A DNA stretch of 64,000 nucleotides from Magnetaquiglobus sp039908105 (GTDB lineage Bacteria; Pseudomonadota; Magnetococcia; Magnetococcales; Magnetaquicoccaceae). The notes below the pieces were generated by a model. That model was not told where the DNA came from. It searched no databases and saw only the letters and a program-made list of their open reading frames with translations. Made by a program: the position numbers and the translations under genes. The first letter of the stretch is position 1, and each line of letters starts with the position of its first letter. Where the stretch lies: positions 8,032-72,031 of the forward strand of contig JAMOBI010000007.1 in the NCBI GenBank assembly GCA_039908105.1, in the 5' to 3' direction. Of this stretch, positions 50,361 to 58,796 are shown in pieces.

Positions 50361-50448
50361 AGAACAAGCCGCCAGGCGTATCCGGGTTATCAATTTCTCC
50401 ATCCTCACCATCCCCCGTATCCCACCCAAGACCCCGGAATGAAACCCC

Positions 50449-51360
50449 ATGGGCATCGGTTTGATGTTCCACCACTTCTTCGATTCGCATCATCCCAGGG
50501 GACAAGGGGCGATCTCGGCTGCCGAATTCGCCGCACTGCTCGAAAAGGTTCAACAAGAACGCACCATCCTGGATGTCCAAACCTGGTGGGAACGCTGCCT
50601 GGCTGGCACCCTGCGTGAGGAGGAGTGCTGCCTGACGTTCGACGACGCCCTGCTCTGCCAGTACGAGATTGCGCTGCCGGTCCTGGAAGAAAAGGGATTG
50701 AACGCCTACTGGTTCGTCTACTCGTCGATCTTCGAGGGGAATCTGGAGCCGCTGGAGATCTATCGTCACTTCCGCACCGTGGCCTTTGACTCGATCGATG
50801 CGTTTTATCGGGATTTTTTCAGAACGGTCGTCGCGGAACAGCCGGCGAGCCACGCCGTGCTGGCCAGCCGGCAGGCGCTCGATTATCTCGCCGAATTCCC
50901 CTTCTATACGTCCAACGATCGGATTTTTCGCTATCTGCGCGATAAGGTTCTGCAAGAGGGGGCCTACGATCGGGTGATGCAGGCGATGATGCGGCAACAC
51001 GGATATGATCCGGTGGTCGCCTCCCGTAGGCTGTGGATGCGTCCGGAACAGGTGGCAGCCCTGCATCGCGCCGGTCATGCGATCGGCTTGCACTCCCACA
51101 CCCATCCGACCCGTCTGGCCGATCTTCCGCTTGAGCGTCAGAGGGAGGAGTATCGACGCAATCGGGATTACCTCACCGACCTGCTCGGTACGGCACCGGT
51201 GGTGATGTCCCATCCGTGCAACTCTTATTCGGCAGATACATTGACCATCCTTGGAGAACTCAAGGTGGTGATGGGGTTTCGCTCCAATCCTCTGGCCGTG
51301 ACCGGGCGGACCCTGTTGGAGCTGGCGCGCCTGGATCATACGGCCTTGATGACCTCTTAA
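50449..51360 (+). CDS. Polysaccharide deacetylase-family protein (NodB fold)
   Basis: 303 residues. The first NodB motif reads CLTFDDALLCQYEIALPVLEE (T-F-D-D), and the second reads GLHSHTHPTRL (H-S-H-T-H), giving the Asp-His-His metal site. The C-terminal HPCNSYS segment is the third motif. Substrate is probably an acetylated sugar; the gene starts a small group with a radical SAM and an SDR gene, suggesting surface-glycan or modified-sugar chemistry. Its TAA stop is supplied by the end of a family A repeat. Confidence 0.8.
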   Translation: MGIGLMFHHFFDSHHPRGQGAISAAEFAALLEKVQQERTILDVQTWWERCLAGTLREEECCLTFDDALLCQYEIALPVLEEKGLNAYWFVYSSIFEGNLEPLEIYRHFRTVAFDSIDAFYRDFFRTVVAEQPASHAVLASRQALDYLAEFPFYTSNDRIFRYLRDKVLQEGAYDRVMQAMMRQHGYDPVVASRRLWMRPEQVAALHRAGHAIGLHSHTHPTRLADLPLERQREEYRRNRDYLTDLLGTAPVVMSHPCNSYSADTLTILGELKVVMGFRSNPLAVTGRTLLELARLDHTALMTS

Positions 51361-51626
51361 ACCGCACCTTAAACCGCAACCATTTTGGGATGCGTCGTTT
51401 TTCGCAAGGCGGCGTGCAAAATGCACAGAGTCGTTTCCAAAAGGCGGAAATGACTCCCGCGAAGGCGGCGCGCGGCGCATTTTTCGCAAAAGGCGCGAAA
51501 AATGCTTTTTGAAAAGAGCGCGCTAAAGTCAAAGTCAAAAGCAAAACCCTGGGAGATGAATCTCCCAGACCCTCTCTTTTTTTTTACCAGTAAAAACTAC
51601 ACATTCTCAAGTTGGGTGCGGGTTAA
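51358..51626 (-). repeat. Family A structured repeat, copy 7 (reverse orientation)
   Basis: On the plus strand it starts TAAACCGCACC, which also forms the deacetylase stop, shows a partial second end 11 bp later, and ends GTTGGGTGCGGGTTAA. In reverse the parts are in the usual order. The variable stem GAGTCGTTTCC/GGAAATGACTC (51428-51456) holds one mismatch. On the plus strand the CTGGGAGAT/ATCTCCCAG hairpin is followed by ACCCTCTCT and a T8 run, a terminator-like order. Confidence 0.9.
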
Positions 51627-51706
51627 GACGGATTCTGGTCGCTTTTTTGCAGATTCATTCGGGAATCCACATCCGAATTCATGCCGCATGCCTCGGGAGC
51701 CGTACC

Positions 51707-52594
51707 ATGGGCCACCACTTTCGCTGGGTCGCCATTGAGACCACCACCCACTGCAACAGCAACTGCACGGTCTGTCCGCACGGCTCGCTCTTTCGTCAGC
51801 CGTTGTCGACCATGTCCATGCCGCTGTTCGTCAAGATCCTGCGCGAGATCGCCGACCATCACCAGGTGGATGAATATATCCGTTTTGGCGGCATGGGTGA
51901 TCCGTCGTGCGACTCGCTGTTGATCGAACGGCTGCGATTCATGCAAAAGGAGACTCCCCATCTGCAACCACATGTGGCCAGCAACATGGCTTCGTGGAAA
52001 CGACGCTTCTCCGAGGCGGTGGTTGCTGAACGGCTGTTGCCGGCGATGCGCTTTTCGCTCCTGGGACTGACCCTGGAGGGGAGTCAACGGGTCTATCAGC
52101 GGGCCGATCAGGGGGAGAAGGCGCGACGCGCCATCGAGGAGTTCCTGGCGTTGAACGAGGCGGCGGGCCGCCCGGTGCGCACCGAACTCTACACCCTGCT
52201 GCTTGAGGGGGATCATGCCGAGGTGGCGCGTATCAAGGAGGTGTTCTGGGATGCAGTCGATGCTTTCGAGGTGTGGCGACCCCATTCGTGGTCGAATCTG
52301 CTGCCGCATTTGCGTCCCAAACAGGAGGCGCGGCGGCGCTGTGGCAAGATTGGCCCTTCCCCGGAGCCGGTGATCTGCGTCAACGGCGATCTCTGTCCCT
52401 GCAGTCTGGATATCAATCACGAACTGGCCTTCGGCAATCTGGAGAATCAGACCATCAAGGAGATCTACGCTTCGGAACCCTGGAAACGGTTGTTGGAGAT
52501 CAACGCGCGTGGCGATATCGAGACGCTTTCGACTTGCACCGGCTGCACCTATCTGAATGCCGACAGCAGCGATGTCTTGATCGAGCACAAATGA
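51707..52594 (+). CDS. Radical SAM protein with C-terminal SPASM-like cysteine cluster
   Basis: 295 residues. The radical SAM motif is CNSNCTVC (C16, C20, C23; CX3CX2C). The C-terminus has CGKIG...CVNGDLCPC...CTGCTYL, the pattern of SPASM/twitch auxiliary clusters. Such proteins modify peptides or small sugars and cofactors; no precursor peptide gene is visible nearby. The ATG at 51707 follows GGGAG by 9 bp. A longer frame from 51647 is poorly supported. It lies between the deacetylase and an SDR gene in the same direction. Confidence 0.85.
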   Translation: MGHHFRWVAIETTTHCNSNCTVCPHGSLFRQPLSTMSMPLFVKILREIADHHQVDEYIRFGGMGDPSCDSLLIERLRFMQKETPHLQPHVASNMASWKRRFSEAVVAERLLPAMRFSLLGLTLEGSQRVYQRADQGEKARRAIEEFLALNEAAGRPVRTELYTLLLEGDHAEVARIKEVFWDAVDAFEVWRPHSWSNLLPHLRPKQEARRRCGKIGPSPEPVICVNGDLCPCSLDINHELAFGNLENQTIKEIYASEPWKRLLEINARGDIETLSTCTGCTYLNADSSDVLIEHK

Positions 52595-52619
52595 TCCGGA
52601 CGGTGGGAAGGGGGTTGAC

Positions 52620-53460
52620 ATGCGAATTCTGGTGCTGGGGGGAAGCGGGTTTCTGTCGGGACGTTTCGTCCGGTATGCCCTGGAGGCCGGGCATGAATTG
52701 ATGTGTGTGACGCGCGGCGCACGTCCTCTGGATGTGCGCGTGGCTTGGCATGTGGTCTCCGAACGCGACGCGCTCACAGTCGAGTTGTTTAAAGGGCATC
52801 CCTATGAGTTGGTGATCGATTTCATCGGCATGCAGGCCGGCCATGCCCAACAGAGCGTCGAGCTGGCCCGGACGTGCGGCAGGTTGATTTTTATCAGCAG
52901 TGATTATGTTTACCACCCGGCGCATCGAACGCTGTTCTTGCGTGAGGATCAGGCGGTTTTTAGCGATTTTGTCGATTACGGCGGGGCCAAGCGTCAGGCT
53001 GAACGGGTGATCGAACAGGCAGCCGGTACGGTCCGCGCCATCATCGCGCGACCACCGCACATTTATGGAACCGGAAGTTTTCCCGGCACCATCCCCCAAC
53101 AGGGGCGGCGGCCCGACCTGTTGGAACGGTTGCGGCGCGAGGAGCCGTTGCGGCTTTTGCAGGGTGGATCGGGGTTGATTCAGCCGATCCATGTCGAGGA
53201 TCTGGCGCGTATTTTGGTGCAACTCATGACCAACGAGCGGGCCTATGATCAGGCCATCACCATGGCGGGTCCGCGCCTGATGACCCATCTGGAGTATTAC
53301 CAGACCCTGGCCGAACTGGTGGGTCACCCGTTGCGGGTGGTGCCCTACTGTCCGGAAGGGGCGGCCCCTGAATGGTCTTTTAGGGGAATTCGCCTACACG
53401 CCGTTCCGGCAGGGAATGGCCGAGTGGGTGGCCCAATTGGATACCCGGGTGAGTGGTTGA
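52620..53460 (+). pseudogene. NAD-dependent epimerase/dehydratase (extended SDR), frameshifted near the 3' end
   Basis: The N-terminus has the NAD-binding loop GGSGFLSGRFV and the core ends in a YGGAK active-site motif (Y-x3-K). In the original frame the sequence runs sensibly to about residue 253 (PEGAAPEWSF), then changes into a non-conserved tail that continues to 53555. One frame over, at GGGGAATTC near 53383-53392, the reading EFAYTPFRQGMAEWVAQLD follows and stops at 53460, which is the expected SDR ending. A single-base change in a G-run (mutation or sequencing error) explains both. Function is likely sugar-nucleotide epimerisation or reduction. Confidence 0.75.
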
Positions 53461-53520
53461 TTCAGGCAAATGGAAGCAGGCTCGGCTTGCGGCAATCTGA
53501 TCGGCTGCTGGGTGCATGCA

Positions 53521-53693
53521 GGATCCCAGATCCGGCAGTTGCGGGCGATCACTAGTGACAACTTCTTGATCCATCTGGTAAATCGGAAGAGAGCCTCATG
53601 ATCGATAAGGTGACTGCGGTTTCTTGCAATTCACCATATGAACCAATATGTTAGCACATGCAATCACCCGCAACTGCCGGATCTGGGATGATC
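53521..53693. repeat. Family C inverted-repeat element
   Basis: GGATCCCAGATCCGGCAGTT and onward (53521-53552) and its inverted copy (53661-53693) are about 30 bp each with few differences, separated by ~108 bp without a gene. This has the form of a small non-autonomous mobile element. A partial copy occurs at 26955. Confidence 0.75.
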
Positions 53694-53879
53694 TGTTGAG
53701 AGGGAGTATTTTGCTGCGCGCGGTTTGCAACGGTTGTCATGACGGTGAAGTGGAGATAAAATGACCTGTTTTTGAATTTCTGTAGGATGGCTTGCTGATC
53801 CTGGAATTCGTTAATGCGGGATTGCTTATGGATCCGATCCCGACGCGCCCCTTCACCCTTGACCGGCTGTGACCGATTC

Positions 53880-54995
53880 ATGGCAACCGCCACTGCACCC
53901 AACGCCGAGGAACAGAGCCTGCTCGCATTGCGGCAGGCGATCGATGCAATCGACGACCGGATTCATGATCTGCTCATGGAGCGGATCGATCGGGTGTTGG
54001 AGGTTGGACACTTGAAGGGGCGGGTGGCGCACGATTCGCCGGATCCGTCGTTTTACCGTCCGGAGCGTGAGGCCTCGATCCATCGTCGGCTGGAGGCCCG
54101 GCATCGTGGGCCGCTGCCGAAGGCGGCGCTGCATCGCATCTATCGTGAAATCATCTCCGCCTCCTTGAGTCTGGAAAAACGGCTTTCCGTGGCCTATCTG
54201 GGGCCGGAGCACGCCTTTGCCCATCTGGCTGCGCTCAAACAGTTCGGTTCGTCGTGTCATCTGCTGCCGACCGCTTCCATCGACGAACTCTTCCACGAGG
54301 TGGAGGTGAATCGGGCCGATTTCGGCGTGGCGCCGGTGGAGAACTCCAACGAGGGGATGATCACCCACACATTGGATCGTTTCGTTGACTCCCCCTTGTC
54401 GATTCGGGGCGAAATTTACCTGGAAGTGGCTTATGCATTGCTGTCAGGGGCGGGATCGGTCGGTGCGGTGAAGTTGTTGTTGGGTACGCGGCTGGCGATA
54501 TCGCGATGTCGGGGATGGATCGAGCGGCACCTGCCGAATGTCGCCCAGCGGGTGGTGGAGAGCATGGCCGAGGCGGTGCGCGTGGCCGGCGAGGAGAGCG
54601 GCACGGCTTTCGTGGCGCCGATGGCGTTGGCCGAGGTGTTGGGGTGCGAGATTCTCGCCGAGCACATCGAGGATCGTGCCGAGGAGATCCGTTTTTTGGT
54701 GATCGGACGGGGCGAACCAACCCGTTCGGGACAAGACAAGACCAGCCTGATGTTCACCTTCCGCGATCAACCCGGTTTCCTGCATCAGGTGTTGGGGGTT
54801 TTCGCCCGTCGGCAGATCAATCTGACACGCATCGAGTCGCGTCCGTCGGGGCGGCAGGCTTGGGAGTATCTGTTTTTTCTCGACCTGTCCGGACATCTGA
54901 GTGATCTGTCGGTGGCGGGCGCCATGCAGGAGCTTTCCTCCCTGCCGGGTGTGACAGCGCGGATTCTCGGTTCCTACCCGGTGCGGGCGTTGTAG
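53880..54995 (+). CDS. pheA: Bifunctional chorismate mutase/prephenate dehydratase (P-protein), atypical dehydratase site
   Basis: 371 residues. The N-terminal AroQ-type chorismate mutase (~10-95) keeps its arginines and lysine (LRQAIDAIDDRI, LLMERIDRV, HLKG, YRPERE). The dehydratase region keeps APVENSNEG, but the usual GT[FY]S-type segment reads HAFAHLAA and the essential TRF motif reads IRF (EEIRFLVIG), so the catalytic Thr is gone. The C-terminal ACT domain (MFTFRDQPGFLHQVLGVFARRQINLTRIESRPS) is intact. It may have lost or altered dehydratase activity while keeping chorismate mutase and Phe sensing. No Shine-Dalgarno is obvious before the ATG at 53880. Confidence 0.82.
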   Translation: MATATAPNAEEQSLLALRQAIDAIDDRIHDLLMERIDRVLEVGHLKGRVAHDSPDPSFYRPEREASIHRRLEARHRGPLPKAALHRIYREIISASLSLEKRLSVAYLGPEHAFAHLAALKQFGSSCHLLPTASIDELFHEVEVNRADFGVAPVENSNEGMITHTLDRFVDSPLSIRGEIYLEVAYALLSGAGSVGAVKLLLGTRLAISRCRGWIERHLPNVAQRVVESMAEAVRVAGEESGTAFVAPMALAEVLGCEILAEHIEDRAEEIRFLVIGRGEPTRSGQDKTSLMFTFRDQPGFLHQVLGVFARRQINLTRIESRPSGRQAWEYLFFLDLSGHLSDLSVAGAMQELSSLPGVTARILGSYPVRAL

Positions 54996-55019
54996 TGGGT
55001 CAACAGAACGGATTGGATG

Positions 55020-55215
55020 GCTTGGAAGTTTCGCTGTTATGGGTAAAAAAAAGAGAGGGTCTGGGAGATTCTTCTCCCAGGGTTTGGCTTTTGACTTTAG
55101 GCTTTTAGCGCGCTCTTCAAAAGAAGCGTTTTTTGCGAAAAATGCGCCGCGCGCCGCCAAGGCTTGCGGGATTGTTTTGCGCCTTTTGCAAAACAATCCC
55201 GCGAACATGGCCCAA
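55020..55215 (+). repeat. Family A structured repeat, copy 8
   Basis: It lies between pheA and tyrA. The left end is decayed; the A8-GAGAGGGT-CTGGGAGA/TCTCCCAG hairpin is intact. The variable stem GCGGGATTGTTTTGC pairs perfectly with its complement over 15 bp (55166-55202), loop GCCTTTT. The right end is decayed. Confidence 0.85.
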
Positions 55216-55337
55216 GAACAAAGCCGCGTGACAGAGGCTTCAAGGTTTTAGTGACTGGCGTGCCAGTCCAGCGCAACCAGTCAAATCAGCTTGGTTGATC
55301 CGGTAGTCTTTTCACTTTACTGCTTAAAGATAACGAT

Positions 55338-56240
55338 ATGGAGTCACTGTTTATTCAACGTTTGACGATCGTCGGGGTGGGGTTGATCGGCGGATCGTTG
55401 GCCCGGGCGCTCAAGGAGCACAATCTGGTTGGCGAGGTGGTGGGGGTGAATCGTACCCGCGACTCGTTGGCTCGCGCCATGGAGCTGGGGGTGATCGATC
55501 ACTGGACCACATCGGCGGCCCAGGGGGTGCGCGGTGCGGATCTGGTGATGGTGGCCACTCCGGTGGTGACCATTCCCCGGATTGTCGAGGATTTCGCTGT
55601 GGCGCTCAAGCCGGGTGCCGTGGTGACGGATGCCGGCAGTGTCAAGGGTACGGTGGTGGCTGTCTGCGAGGCGATGATGCCCAAGGGGGTCCATTTCGTT
55701 GGTGGCCATCCGATTGCGGGTACCGAGTTTTCCGGCGTGGAAGCCTCCTTTGCCACCCTCTACGAGGGGAGTCGCACCATTTTGACTCCCACGGAGCAGA
55801 CCAATTCCGAAGCCTTGGAGCGGGTACGGCAGATGTGGGAGGCGGTGGGCTCGCGGGTTGAGACCATGGACGTGGCCACCCATGACCGGGTGTTGGCCGC
55901 GACCAGCCATCTGCCGCATCTGATCGCCTACAATGTGGTCAATACATTGTCGGATTTGGAGGATGACATCCGCGCCGAGGTGTTTCGTTATGCGGCGGGC
56001 GGATTCCGGGATTTCACCCGCATCGCCTCTTCGGATCCGGCGATGTGGCGGGATATCTGCGTGGCCAATCGCGAGTCGATTCTGGACATTCTGACCCGGT
56101 TTCGCGATGCGTTGGAGGTGTTGACGCAGCGGGTGAGGGATGGGGATCGCGACGGGTTGTACGGGACGTTCGCCCGTTCGAAGAGGACGCGCGATGGCAT
56201 TCTGTTGGCGCACAAAAAGCCGGTGGAGATTGAATCGTAG
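55338..56240 (+). CDS. tyrA: Prephenate dehydrogenase TyrA
   Basis: 300 residues. NAD-binding GVGLIGGSLARALKE at the N-terminus, the catalytic His in GGHPIAGTEFSGV, and the helical C-terminal domain (ATSHLPHLIAYNVV, ASSDPAMWRDICVANRE) match the family. No ACT domain. It converts prephenate to 4-hydroxyphenylpyruvate. With pheA it forms the Phe/Tyr branch, separated only by a family A repeat and a short leader. Confidence 0.95.
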   Translation: MESLFIQRLTIVGVGLIGGSLARALKEHNLVGEVVGVNRTRDSLARAMELGVIDHWTTSAAQGVRGADLVMVATPVVTIPRIVEDFAVALKPGAVVTDAGSVKGTVVAVCEAMMPKGVHFVGGHPIAGTEFSGVEASFATLYEGSRTILTPTEQTNSEALERVRQMWEAVGSRVETMDVATHDRVLAATSHLPHLIAYNVVNTLSDLEDDIRAEVFRYAAGGFRDFTRIASSDPAMWRDICVANRESILDILTRFRDALEVLTQRVRDGDRDGLYGTFARSKRTRDGILLAHKKPVEIES

Positions 56241-56284
56241 GGCTGGTGTGACGGCAGAATGCCTTAAGACCAAGGCGCGACGAC

Positions 56285-56473
56285 CTGAACCACACCCATT
56301 TTGGGATGCGCGGTTTTCTGCGAGGCTGCGTGCGCGCGGCGCATTTTTCGCAAAAAATGCTTCTTTTGAAGAGCGCGCCAAAGGCAAAGGCAAAACCCTG
56401 GGAGATGAATCTCCCAGACCCTCTCTTTTTTTTTACCAGTAAAAACTACACATTCCAGGCTGGGTGCGGTTTA
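56285..56473 (-). repeat. Family A structured repeat, copy 9 (reverse, shortened)
   Basis: Plus-strand ends are TGAACCACACCC and GGGTGCGGTTTA. The terminator-like hairpin with its T-run is intact. The variable-stem hairpin is missing, as in copy 2. It lies between the convergent tyrA and GGDEF/EAL genes and could terminate tyrA transcription. Confidence 0.87.
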
Positions 56474-56496
56474 ACAGCACTGCAAGGAATTCGGCT

Positions 56497-58488
56497 TCAC
56501 CGGCCCGCGAAAAAGCGCTGCTCCAACTCCGTGGCTGGTAGCGGACGGCTGATCAGATACCCCTGCAGCTCGTCACAGCCCAATCGCGTCAGCAGTTCGC
56601 GCTGGGCAGGCTCCTCGGCCCCTTCGGCGGTGGCGCGCAGGCCGAGTGTATGGGCTAGCGAGATGATCGCCTCGGTGATCACCGCATCCTCGTGATGGGT
56701 GGTGATCTCGCGCACGAATGACCGGTCGATCTTCAAGATGTGCACCGGCAGGCGTCTTAGGTGCGAGAACGAAGAGTAGCCGGTGCCAAAGTCGTCCACG
56801 GCCAGGTGGATGCCCATCTCGCGGAAGGCCAGCAGGGTGTTCATCGCATGGCCGACATCGTGCATCACGATCGCCTCGGTCAATTCCAGTTCGATCTGGC
56901 GCGGTTCGATGCGGGTGTCATCGAGTAGCTGGCGTACCACGGTGACCAGATCGTGGCGTCCGAACAGATGGTGCGACAGGTTGATCGAGATCCGCAGCGG
57001 TGGATGGCCTTGATCGAGCCAGATGCGTGCCTGCTTGCAGCATTCGGCGATCATCCACAGATCGATCTCCTCGATCAATCCCAACTCCTCGGCCAAGGGG
57101 AGGAAATCGCCCGGAGGCACCAGCTTGTCACCGCCGCGTCGCCAGCGCACCAGTGCTTCGGCACCGGCCAGCTGATCCTTTTGCAGATCCCAGCGTGGCT
57201 GATAGTGCGCCTCCAGTTCACCTCGCTCGATGGCGCGCCGCAAATCCCGCTCCAGGGTGAGGCGTTGTGCCCCCTTGCGGTTCATTTCGCCGGAAAAGAA
57301 GCTGAACTGATTCTTGCCCTGCGCCTTGGCGAAATGGGTGGCGATGTCGGCGTTTTTGAGCAGTTCGTCGGCGCTGGTGCCATTCTCCGGAAAGAGCGAA
57401 ATGCCAATGCTGGCGGTGATGAACAACTCCTGACCGGTGGAGAGCAGAATGGGTTGCGCGATCGCCTGGGAGATCTTGCGCGCCAGGTTGATCAGATCCT
57501 CGGAGCGGGCGATATCCAAAAGCAGAACCAGAAACTCATCGCCGCCAACCCGCGCGACGGTATCACCGTCACGTACACTCTCGCGCAGACGGTTGGCCGT
57601 CTCTTGTAAAAGTTCATCGCCGGCACGGTGACCGAGGGTTTCGTTGATGGTTTTGAAGCGGTCCAGGGCGCAGTGCATCAGACCGACGCTGGTGCTGCGC
57701 CAAGGCGCCCGCGTCAGGGTCTGGGTGAGCCGTTCCGCCAGCAGCGAGCGGTTGGGGAGTTGGGTGAGAACGTCGAAATTGGCCAGAAAGTGCAGCTGCT
57801 CTTCGTTGCGTTTGCGCTGCCGGATATCCTCGACCAGAATCACCGTGCCGGCCAAAGAGTCCCCGTCGCGCAGCAGGGTGCTGGAGATCGACACCGCCAC
57901 CTCGCGAGCGTCGGCGGTCAGAAAGGTGGTCTCCTGAAAACGGAACAGCCGTTCGGCCAGCATGTCGCGATACATGATGGCGCAAAAGGCCGGATCCGGG
58001 ATCAACTCGTCCAGATGCCGACCGAGCAGGGTCTCCTCGCGCTCGTCCAACAGGGTCAAAAGGGCCTTGTTGACCCGCTGGATGCGGTTGTCGCGATCCA
58101 GGACCAACAGACCGTTGATCATGGCGCCTAAAATCTGCTCGATGAACGATTTGGAATCGGTTTTTTGTTGCAGGGTGTCGAGCAGGTGGTTACAGGCACC
58201 GGTCAGTTCGTTGCCGAGCACCTCGGACTCCTCGGGTGCGATTCTCAAGGAGAGATCGAGCGGTCCGTTGGCGATGCGTTCCAGGGTGTGGGCGATTTTG
58301 CGTAAAGGCGCACGGACTCGATCGGTCTGGTTGCGCAGGAGGATCAGGGTCAACAGGGTGAGCGTGACGCCGAGCAGCAGCAGCGGCAGAAGGGGATCGT
58401 TCAAATAACGGGAGATCGCGGTGCTGCCGGCCAGAGCGGCGAGCATCGGTGCGAGCGGAATGAGCAGCGGTTTGAGGCGGATGGTCAT
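56497..58488 (-). CDS. Membrane PAS-GGDEF-EAL cyclic-di-GMP protein
   Basis: 663 residues. Two TM helices near the N-terminus (PLLIPLAPMLAALAG and LLPLLLLGVTLTLLTLILL), a HAMP-like segment, a PAS domain (~110-225), a GGDEF domain with intact VGGDEFLVLL, and an EAL domain with AGAEALVRW, ELTEAIVMHD, AVDDFGTGYSS and the C-terminal TAEGAEE. Both cyclase and phosphodiesterase motifs look intact, so the net direction cannot be predicted. Divergent from the giant kinase at 58797, with which it may form a signalling unit controlling the motility genes. The upstream 308 bp contain a short direct repeat. Confidence 0.92.
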   Translation of the reverse strand: MTIRLKPLLIPLAPMLAALAGSTAISRYLNDPLLPLLLLGVTLTLLTLILLRNQTDRVRAPLRKIAHTLERIANGPLDLSLRIAPEESEVLGNELTGACNHLLDTLQQKTDSKSFIEQILGAMINGLLVLDRDNRIQRVNKALLTLLDEREETLLGRHLDELIPDPAFCAIMYRDMLAERLFRFQETTFLTADAREVAVSISSTLLRDGDSLAGTVILVEDIRQRKRNEEQLHFLANFDVLTQLPNRSLLAERLTQTLTRAPWRSTSVGLMHCALDRFKTINETLGHRAGDELLQETANRLRESVRDGDTVARVGGDEFLVLLLDIARSEDLINLARKISQAIAQPILLSTGQELFITASIGISLFPENGTSADELLKNADIATHFAKAQGKNQFSFFSGEMNRKGAQRLTLERDLRRAIERGELEAHYQPRWDLQKDQLAGAEALVRWRRGGDKLVPPGDFLPLAEELGLIEEIDLWMIAECCKQARIWLDQGHPPLRISINLSHHLFGRHDLVTVVRQLLDDTRIEPRQIELELTEAIVMHDVGHAMNTLLAFREMGIHLAVDDFGTGYSSFSHLRRLPVHILKIDRSFVREITTHHEDAVITEAIISLAHTLGLRATAEGAEEPAQRELLTRLGCDELQGYLISRPLPATELEQRFFAGR

Positions 58489-58796
58489 GATGCGAAGAAT
58501 CGGGTTTCCCTAAAGATGGTACGCTTTGGTCGGATGGTACGCTTTGGTCGGATTGGCAGCGTGTTGCCTGCTCGAATGGCGATTTGCTGAAAATCATTCA
58601 GCATACCAGAAATGCTCGCATTTGGTCACGGCCTTGTACCTTCTGGTCGCGATTTATTGTGCATGCTTTTTATGAAAAATGCGCTATCCTTGCACCAATA
58701 GTCAAGTGATGGATGGTATTTTTCCGGTTTGGTCAGGACGTCAGACCCCCTTTTTCAAACGTCCACGAGGTGGATGAGGTCGGAGAATTAAGGACG
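58489..58796. other. 308-bp divergent region with an 18-bp tandem direct repeat
   Basis: GATGGTACGCTTTGGTCG occurs twice in tandem (58515-58532, 58533-58550), followed by a partial third copy (GATTGG). It sits close to the GGDEF/EAL start codon on the minus strand. AT-rich sequence at 58650-58690 probably holds the kinase promoter. Confidence 0.6.

Noticed and set aside
2160..56473. Reading the family A copies as a CRISPR array
   Set aside because: Copies are far apart, in both orientations, have no regular spacers, and no cas gene is present.
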